Part shown: piece by piece, positions 59,028 to 64,000 of the stretch | Position numbering within the stretch: the first letter of the stretch is position 1 | How the letters are laid out: every line of letters starts with the position of its first letter | NCBI GenBank assembly: GCA_001804815.1 | Contig: MHBI01000099.1 | Span: 62,001 to 126,000, forward strand | Length of the DNA: 64,000 nt | Source: Lentisphaerae bacterium GWF2_50_93 | Lineage (GTDB): Bacteria > Verrucomicrobiota > Lentisphaeria > Victivallales > GWF2-50-93 | Direction: 5' to 3' | The notes under the pieces: model-generated | What the model was told of the DNA's origin: nothing | The model's input: only the letters and a program-made list of their open reading frames with translations | Databases searched by the model: none | Made by a program: the position numbers and the translations under genes

Positions 59028-60018
59028 CAAAGGAATGAAACGATTCAAGCGGATCTATGTCGAGATCACCAGCGCCTGCAACCTGAGCTGCTCTATCTGC
59101 CCCGGAACAAGCCGGAACAAAAGCTTCATGGATCCTGGGGCGTTCGATGAGATCCTCAGAAAGATCAGGCCTTTCACAGACTACCTTTATCTCCATGTCA
59201 TGGGCGAACCTCTCGTGCATCCGCGTTTCCCGGAGATCCTGGATATCTGCGACAGGCATGGATTCAAGGTCAATGTCGCGACGAACGGTGTACTGATACG
59301 GAAGCATATGGATGCCCTGCTCAAATCAAAATCCGTCAGGCAGATCAGCTTCTCGATACACTGCCTGGAGATACAGAGGAATACCGAGATTCCTGCGGGA
59401 TATCTTGAGGACATCCTTGAGTTCATCGACGAAGGAAGGAAAAAGACAAAAATTATTTTTGCCTTCCGCCTGTGGAACATGAAGCCCGGAACCGAACCGG
59501 CTCCAGGTCTGACCACGAGGATCGAAAAATTCTTTTCGCTTCCGCAGAAGATCATGGACATTAAGATCGAAGGGAAGGGGATTGAGCTTGCGCCAAGGGT
59601 GTTCCTTAATTTCGGCGAAGAGTTCGCCTGGCCGGATCAGGATTCAGGCCTTCCAGAGGAAAAGGGATTCTGCAGGGGTCTGCGCGACCACTGCGCGATC
59701 CTCGTCGACGGCACCGTAGTTCCATGCTGTCTTGACAAGGATGCGGCTATTCCGCTGGGTAATATCTTTGATTACAATCTTAAGTTTAGCAGATGTAGGG
59801 TTGTCCGTCCCGGACAAGTCGTTCGGGAGCTGGATGCAGAGTTGTCCGTCCCGGACAAGGGAGAAGAGAACTCTTCGCCGGGACGGCGAACACTACATCA
59901 GATTATAGAAGGGGAAAGGGCGGAAGGGATAATCAAGGGTTTTTCCGAAGGCCGTGCGGTCGAGAAATTATGCAAGACCTGCGGATTTCGCAAGAGGTTC
60001 AACAGATTCAAGGATTGA
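59011..60018 (+). CDS. Radical SAM/SPASM protein carrying an in-frame REP-like insertion
   Basis: 335-residue radical SAM protein. The [4Fe-4S]/SAM motif is CNLSCSIC near residue 24, with the following PGTSRNKSFMD and YLYLHVMGEPLVHP being typical of one COG0535 subgroup. A C-terminal SPASM-like region has Cys in CAILVDGTVVPCCLDKDA and KLCKTCGF. Between IFDYNLKFS and IIEGERAEGII lie 36 residues encoded by REP-like units (59792-59899). Removing these 108 bp would join the gene as LKFS-K-IIEGERA, a smooth match to relatives. The substrate is unknown. Start at 59011 or the Met at 59035. Confidence 0.83.
   Translation: MKQFPDKGMKRFKRIYVEITSACNLSCSICPGTSRNKSFMDPGAFDEILRKIRPFTDYLYLHVMGEPLVHPRFPEILDICDRHGFKVNVATNGVLIRKHMDALLKSKSVRQISFSIHCLEIQRNTEIPAGYLEDILEFIDEGRKKTKIIFAFRLWNMKPGTEPAPGLTTRIEKFFSLPQKIMDIKIEGKGIELAPRVFLNFGEEFAWPDQDSGLPEEKGFCRGLRDHCAILVDGTVVPCCLDKDAAIPLGNIFDYNLKFSRCRVVRPGQVVRELDAELSVPDKGEENSSPGRRTLHQIIEGERAEGIIKGFSEGRAVEKLCKTCGFRKRFNRFKD
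59792..59899. repeat. REP-like cluster (family G) inserted in a coding sequence, 108 bp
   Basis: Three units: GATGTAGGG-TTGTCC-GTCCC-GGACAA (59792), GATGCAGAG-TTGTCC-GTCCC-GGACAA (59833) and, inverted, GTAGTG-TTCGCC-GTCCC-GGCGAA ending at 59899. Ends are GATGTAG...CTACATC. The length is exactly 36 codons. A single-unit pair of the same family is at 60438-60501. Confidence 0.85.
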
Positions 60019-60029
60019 GTGAACGACTA

Positions 60030-60352
60030 AGGTCTCCCAGCGCTATCCTCGCGGTCGGGAGCAGCAATCTTGTTATCAGTATTTTGATTATTTCCCGGAA
60101 GTAGCACAAGCCTCCGGCTTGTATTCTTTTGCCTTTTTCTTCTTTCTTAGAAGTAACACAATCGTCCCGATTGTGGAATTGAATACTTCCGGATATTATT
60201 TATTCTTAAATTTTAAATCAATCCTAATCACAAGCCGGAGGCTTATGCTACTCCTAAAAAATACGTTGCACGAAAAGGGGGTAACGCGGACATTCCTGTC
60301 TGCGATTGAAAATGAAATTTGAATCCACAGACAGGAATGTCTGTGTTACTTT
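60030..60352. repeat. REP-like cluster (families F and I)
   Basis: 60030-60150 matches 17773-17890. AAGTAGCACAAGCC-TCC-GGCTTGT and the inverted ACAAGCCGGAGGCTTATGCT enclose about 110 bp. GTAACGCGGACATTCCTGTC and ACAGACAGGAATGTCTGT are an inverted pair with complementary stems; AAAATGAAATTTGA and CAAATTTCATTTT form another around them. Confidence 0.75.
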
Positions 60353-60437
60353 TCAAGACAAATTTCATTTTGAGATTACCTTTTAGGGGAGGCTCTAACT
60401 ACAAACAAATGCATTGACTAGGTGAAGGAGTATCTTG

Positions 60438-60501
60438 AATGTAGAGTTGTCCGTCACGGACAAGAGAAAAAGAACTCGTCTGGGACAGACGACACTACAT
60501 C
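60438..60501. repeat. REP-like inverted pair (family G, copy 2)
   Basis: ATGTAGAG-TTGTCCG-TCA-CGGACAA and, inverted, GTAGTG-TCGTCTG-TCC-CAGACGA. The ends match the in-gene copy at 59792-59899; the stem bases differ but both pair. Confidence 0.8.
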
Positions 60502-60756
60502 AGGAAAGGAATCAAGATTCTTCGCCGAGACCCCAGTCATTCGACGGGGCGGACGGCGAACCCTGCATTAAACAAACGCCAGCGCTCCGTCTTGCTTCGT
60601 AATTCGACTTGTCCTGAGCTTGTCGAAGGATTGTTCGTAATTCGATTCTTCCTTTGTATCTGCTCCAGTTGAAATCGTGGATTCATGCCATATCTTTTAA
60701 GTTGATGTCCACGAACGGGAAACCGATGATCCACAATATGAAATCCGGAGGAAATG

Positions 60757-62319
60757 ATGAAATTGTTCATAGGTCTTGACAGCAGCACCCAGAGCCTGAA
60801 GGCTCTTGTCGTTGATGCGGAAACAGGAAAAATCACGGCTTCAGCCGCTGTTAACTTCTCAAGTGAACTTCCTAAATATGGCTGTCCGAACGGGGTGCTT
60901 CCGAACAAGGATCCTCTGGTGAAGCATTCGAACCCCCTGATGTGGCTTGAGGCGCTGGACCTGGCCTTCTCCAAGCTCAAGGATGCTAAGGTTCCCCTCA
61001 ACAAGGTCATCGGCATGAGCGGTTCGGGCCAGCAGCACGGATCGGTCTATCTCAATTCAAAATTCAAGGATATACTCGCCGGACTCGACAAGGCGAAGCC
61101 GCTCGCGGACCAGATCAAGCCTGCGCTTTCAAGGAAGACGTCGCCGATATGGATGGACAGTTCCACAAGCGCGGAATGCGCGGAGATCAGCAAGGCAATA
61201 GGTGCGAAGAAGCTTCAGGAACTCACGGGATCCCCGGCCATAGAACGGTTCACCGGGCCGCAGATCAGGAAGTTCTTTAAGACCGAGCCTGAGAACTACA
61301 AGAATACTGAACTCATACATCTCGTCAGTTCGTTCCTGGCGTCAGTGCTGGTGGGCGACAGCGCACCGATCGATTTCGGCGACGGCGCCGGAATGAACCT
61401 GCTCAACCTCAGGACGCTTCTATGGGATCTGAAGATATGCGAGGCGACGGCACCGGGACTAATAGAAAAGCTGCCCCAGGTGACTCCGGCAAACAAGGTT
61501 GCGGGAAGGCTCTGTCCTTATTTCACGAAATATGGATTGAAGGAAGGAATTCCGGTACTCAACTGGTCGGGCGACAATCCAAGCAGTCTTATCGGAGTCG
61601 GAGCAGGCGAACCCGGCACTGCCGTGATAAGCCTTGGAACCAGCGACACATTCTTTGCGGCGATGACATCTTCCCGCATCGATCCGCAGGGCTATGGACA
61701 CGTCTTCGGGAATCCCACCGGAGGTTTCATGAGCCTGATCTGCTTCAAGAACGGTTCACTTGCCCGCGAGAAGGTCAAGGATGAATGTGGAGCCGACTGG
61801 GATGCCTTTGAAAAGGCATTTTCAGAAAGCAAGCCGGGCAACGGCGGCAATATGATGCTTCCATATTTTGTTCCTGAGACGACGCCTCTTGTGTTGAAGG
61901 AAGGCGCGCATTTTTCTGGAACTCCGGATTTCTGCAAGGGCAGGGCTCCGGCGGCGGTGATGATACGCGCTGTGGTCGAATCGCAAATCCTCAGCATGAA
62001 ACTGCACTCGAAATGGATCGGGCAGGATTTCAAATGCATCAGGGTGACCGGCGGCGCCTCGAAGAGCCAGGGCATATGCCAGATAATCGCGGACGTGTTC
62101 CAGGCGAAGGTTGAGAAGATATCAGTCGCGGATTCCGCCGCCCTGGGAGCCGCCGTGCGAGTTGCGCAGTCGGTCTTCTTCGGCAGGATGACGGAATATT
62201 ATGCGAAGTTCGCAGCCGCAACGGAAACAATAGAGCCCGACAAGTCGACTGCCGCCACCTATGAGAAAATGCTTGCGAAATTCGCAGAATTCGAAAAGAC
62301 GCAGGTTGGAAAGCTGTAG
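60757..62319 (+). CDS. xylB: FGGY-family carbohydrate kinase, xylulokinase-like
   Basis: 520-residue sugar kinase of the FGGY family. FIGLDSSTQSLKALVVDAET at the N-terminus and the second signature (IRVTGGASKSQGICQIIADV near 428) are present. GMSGSGQQHGSVYL near 88 and LNWSGDNPSSLIGVGAG near 268 resemble xylulokinases of the eukaryotic type. It would phosphorylate D-xylulose. GGAGG at 60746-60750 favours ATG 60757 over 60754. No xylose isomerase is adjacent. Cytoplasmic. Confidence 0.87.
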   Translation: MKLFIGLDSSTQSLKALVVDAETGKITASAAVNFSSELPKYGCPNGVLPNKDPLVKHSNPLMWLEALDLAFSKLKDAKVPLNKVIGMSGSGQQHGSVYLNSKFKDILAGLDKAKPLADQIKPALSRKTSPIWMDSSTSAECAEISKAIGAKKLQELTGSPAIERFTGPQIRKFFKTEPENYKNTELIHLVSSFLASVLVGDSAPIDFGDGAGMNLLNLRTLLWDLKICEATAPGLIEKLPQVTPANKVAGRLCPYFTKYGLKEGIPVLNWSGDNPSSLIGVGAGEPGTAVISLGTSDTFFAAMTSSRIDPQGYGHVFGNPTGGFMSLICFKNGSLAREKVKDECGADWDAFEKAFSESKPGNGGNMMLPYFVPETTPLVLKEGAHFSGTPDFCKGRAPAAVMIRAVVESQILSMKLHSKWIGQDFKCIRVTGGASKSQGICQIIADVFQAKVEKISVADSAALGAAVRVAQSVFFGRMTEYYAKFAAATETIEPDKSTAATYEKMLAKFAEFEKTQVGKL

Positions 62320-62351
62320 TGTAGCAACTCGTTTTCGAGGGTTCTCTTAAA

Positions 62352-62442
62352 GTAGGGACGGGCTTTAGCCTGTCCCACTCTTGGGAATTAAGATGGTACA
62401 TGCTAAAGCACGTACCTACCTAGAGTGCAAACATGCGCTACT
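62352..62442. repeat. REP-like pair (family A, copy 5) and family-B fragment
   Basis: The left arm GTAG-GGACGGGC-TTTA-GCCTGTCCC (62352-62378) and right arm ATGGTACATGC-TAAA-GCACGTACC (62393-62419) each form a hairpin. T-A pairs of copy 1 are G-C in the left arm. GCAAACATGCGCTACT (62427-62442) is part of a family-B arm. Confidence 0.8.
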
Positions 62443-62499
62443 GCCAAGGTTTCAATGCGGTTTTTACAGGTTTCATATAAAAATCAAACTGGACGTGCA

Positions 62500-64000
62500 A
62501 TGGCGGAGAAAAAGAAAAAATCCTTTTTCAGGAAACTGCTTCTCCCTGCGGCAATCATCCTGCTGCTTCTGATTTTCCTGAGGATCTACATTCCATTCTA
62601 CATAGAGAACAATCTCTGCGAGAAGATAAGGCAGAGCCTGAAGGTCGGGGATGTCAGCTGCAAGGTCCGCAGTTTCGGATTCAGCCATCTTGACATTTCA
62701 GATGTGTCGGTGGGTGAAGGAAAGACTCCCTTCCTAACAGTTGATTCAATCAGGATCGACTACCCAGTCCTCGGTATTTTCCGTCGCGGCGTCAGTATGT
62801 CCGGACTCAACTTCAATGCTGGATACCGAGAAGGGAAATTATACATTCCTGGGCTGAGGCTGGATGACTTGATGGGAGGAAAGTCTGATGGAGGGAAGCC
62901 ATCCAAGAATGCAATACCCGGATTAATCAGTTCGCTTATGATCAGGAACTCCTCCGTCAACTTCAATCTTGGCGACAAGACCCACATAATTCCGTTTGAG
63001 CTGCTTGCGCATTCAACCGAGAATGGCGAATACGAACTCAACATCAACCTTTATCCGAGGGGTGAACCGATCTTCATCACCAGCAGTTTGGATTCAGCTT
63101 TGAAAAAGGTGTCCGGCGGTTTGAAGACCAAGAATTTGGATCTTGCCCGCTTCCAAGACATTACCGACAAGGTGAAGGGGCTTAAGATATCGGCGGTTGC
63201 CGACATTGATTCAGACTTTGACATTTCCGGCGATGCCAGTCTCCAGATAAGGCTTTCCGATCTTGATATGCAGTACAAGGGGCTGAGGATCACGAACTCC
63301 ACCGACGATGACGGAAAGCCTGAGCCGTTCATAATGCAGGTGTCAAAGAAAGGCAATTCAATACCATTCACATTCAATGCATTCAGGATGCAGGCTCCTT
63401 TTCCGGTGGATTTCAGCATGGACGCGCCGGGCGGGGAATTGAAGATCTCAAAGGATGGCGTGACCGTCGCCACCGAAATAAAGGTCAAGATTGACAAGGC
63501 CCAGTTCAACGGCAGGTTCAAGGCGACCGGGTTCCAGCTTGCCGAATCGGAAATGATGACGCTCCTTTTTGATGCCGGTATCGACAGGAAATTATCCTGG
63601 CATTTCAATTTCAGCGCGCTCCATGACAGGAATGAGAGCGTTGAACTTGAAGGCGCGGACCGGTCTATCACATGCAATCCCGAGTTGATGTCTCTTTCAG
63701 GCGATGGAGACGATCATTCGGCGACAGTGAACTATGTGTTCAAGGTCTCGGGGACGGAATTGAGGAAGAAAGACGGAATGTCTGTAATCCTGCCGTCCAT
63801 GGAATTTTCAGGGGTTGTGAAAGCTGATGTCCCAGCGTCGCCGCTGCTGGAAAGCAGTTCGAAGCTGGTGCTTGAAAATATTTCCGCAGGCCCTGCGAAA
63901 TGCGACAAGATGGAAATTGTGTTGCCATTCCAGTGGCCTTTTGTACTGGATGCCCCAAAGATTGGGGAGTCAAATGCAGGTGCTGTCACTACGAGCCAGC
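62500..64000 (+). CDS. AsmA-like membrane-anchored protein, N-terminal part
   Basis: The open frame from ATG 62500 continues past the right edge; 500 codons are visible. A basic start and one membrane span (residues 13-30, LLPAAIILLLLIFLRIYI) lead into a long beta-rich periplasmic region with alternating hydrophobic strands (FGFSHLDISDVSVGEGKTPF, SIRIDYPVLGIFRRG). This is the look of the AsmA/YdbH/TamB superfamily, which bridges inner and outer membranes for lipid transport or assembly. Assignment rests on pattern, not on a signature motif. No strong ribosome site is seen. Confidence 0.7.
   Translation, partial: MAEKKKKSFFRKLLLPAAIILLLLIFLRIYIPFYIENNLCEKIRQSLKVGDVSCKVRSFGFSHLDISDVSVGEGKTPFLTVDSIRIDYPVLGIFRRGVSMSGLNFNAGYREGKLYIPGLRLDDLMGGKSDGGKPSKNAIPGLISSLMIRNSSVNFNLGDKTHIIPFELLAHSTENGEYELNINLYPRGEPIFITSSLDSALKKVSGGLKTKNLDLARFQDITDKVKGLKISAVADIDSDFDISGDASLQIRLSDLDMQYKGLRITNSTDDDGKPEPFIMQVSKKGNSIPFTFNAFRMQAPFPVDFSMDAPGGELKISKDGVTVATEIKVKIDKAQFNGRFKATGFQLAESEMMTLLFDAGIDRKLSWHFNFSALHDRNESVELEGADRSITCNPELMSLSGDGDDHSATVNYVFKVSGTELRKKDGMSVILPSMEFSGVVKADVPASPLLESSSKLVLENISAGPAKCDKMEIVLPFQWPFVLDAPKIGESNAGAVTTSQ

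Larger units (their letters stand above)
60019..60756. other. 738-bp gene-free region of nested palindromes
   Basis: No convincing gene is seen. It is nearly all repeat: family F (60030-60150), outer inverted pair AGTAGCACAAGCCTCC (60098) with its complement near 60230-60252, family I units (about 60280-60352), family G (60438-60501) and a degenerate G-type block (60514-60568). TCCTGAGCTTGTCGAAGGA follows at 60612-60630. Confidence 0.7.

Noticed and set aside
5465-62442. CRISPR array
   Set aside because: Repeats are palindromes scattered singly or in inverted pairs; no regular spacer-repeat units and no cas genes were seen.

Overview
The window is 64 kb of a Gram-negative bacterial chromosome of roughly 50% G+C, most likely from the PVC superphylum and within it close to Lentisphaerota/Kiritimatiellota. 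Visible support: lipopolysaccharide and outer-membrane functions (Pal, BamE/OmlA-like lipoprotein, LptF/G, heptose kinase and phosphatase, an AsmA-like protein), a tail-to-head topoisomerase IV pair of the Bacteroidetes/Chlamydia type, a eukaryotic-type UDP-sugar pyrophosphorylase, many uroporphyrinogen-decarboxylase-like and secreted glycosidase-type genes, and secreted Gly/Pro-rich and EF-hand proteins. The phylum call is inference from gene content only; no rRNA or tRNA gene was seen.

Layout. 0-7 kb: partial ilvE, pal, a UroD-like gene, an ACT/UPF0210 pair, an alpha/beta hydrolase with a small membrane protein, and rfbA-rfbD. 7.4-13.4 kb: a cytoplasmic NAD-linked [NiFe] hydrogenase (hoxF-hoxU-hoxY-hoxH-hoxW), with a higBA toxin-antitoxin module and palindromes lodged between hoxH and its maturation protease. 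13.5-18 kb: two tiny membrane/lipoprotein genes, a 440-aa coiled-coil protein, and a heptose (rfaE1-gmhB) operon. 18-31 kb: EF-hand protein, IclR regulator with a FAD-dependent oxidoreductase, a second UroD-like gene, a PIN toxin module, inositol-monophosphatase-like protein, serA, lptF/G and a 1086-aa exported solenoid-like protein. 31-43 kb: carbohydrate block (sugar isomerase-like, GH3, AraC regulator divergent from a GH106-like glycosidase) and small proteins. 41.5-45 kb: A+T-richer accessory stretch with mazEF- and relE-type modules. 45-58 kb: housekeeping (metallophosphoesterase, parE-parC, carbonic anhydrase, hisS, HU, TPR protein, UAP-type pyrophosphorylase). 58-64 kb: vapBC, a radical SAM/SPASM protein, xylulokinase and the start of an AsmA-like protein.

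The most striking non-gene signal is a dense superfamily of REP-like palindromes. Most units have a GTAG (often AAGTAG) foot followed by a short hairpin, and many occur as inverted pairs (BIME/REPIN architecture). Stem sequences change between copies while pairing is preserved, which is visible covariation. The TAG of the foot is itself the stop codon of at least four genes (rfbD, hoxH, the FAD oxidoreductase and the CGGC protein), in every case after a Lys AAG codon. A fifth gene (GH3) appears to have lost that stop by TAG to CAG and reads into the repeat. One 108-bp repeat cluster sits exactly in frame inside the radical SAM gene. No RAYT transposase was seen in the window.

A second class of short A+T-rich hairpins overlaps stop codons, often filling the gap between convergent genes. 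Other points of interest are a 186-nt multi-hairpin element next to a decayed rhomboid gene, a 200-bp MITE-like element, five toxin-antitoxin modules, and very small genes of 37, 54 and 56 codons.
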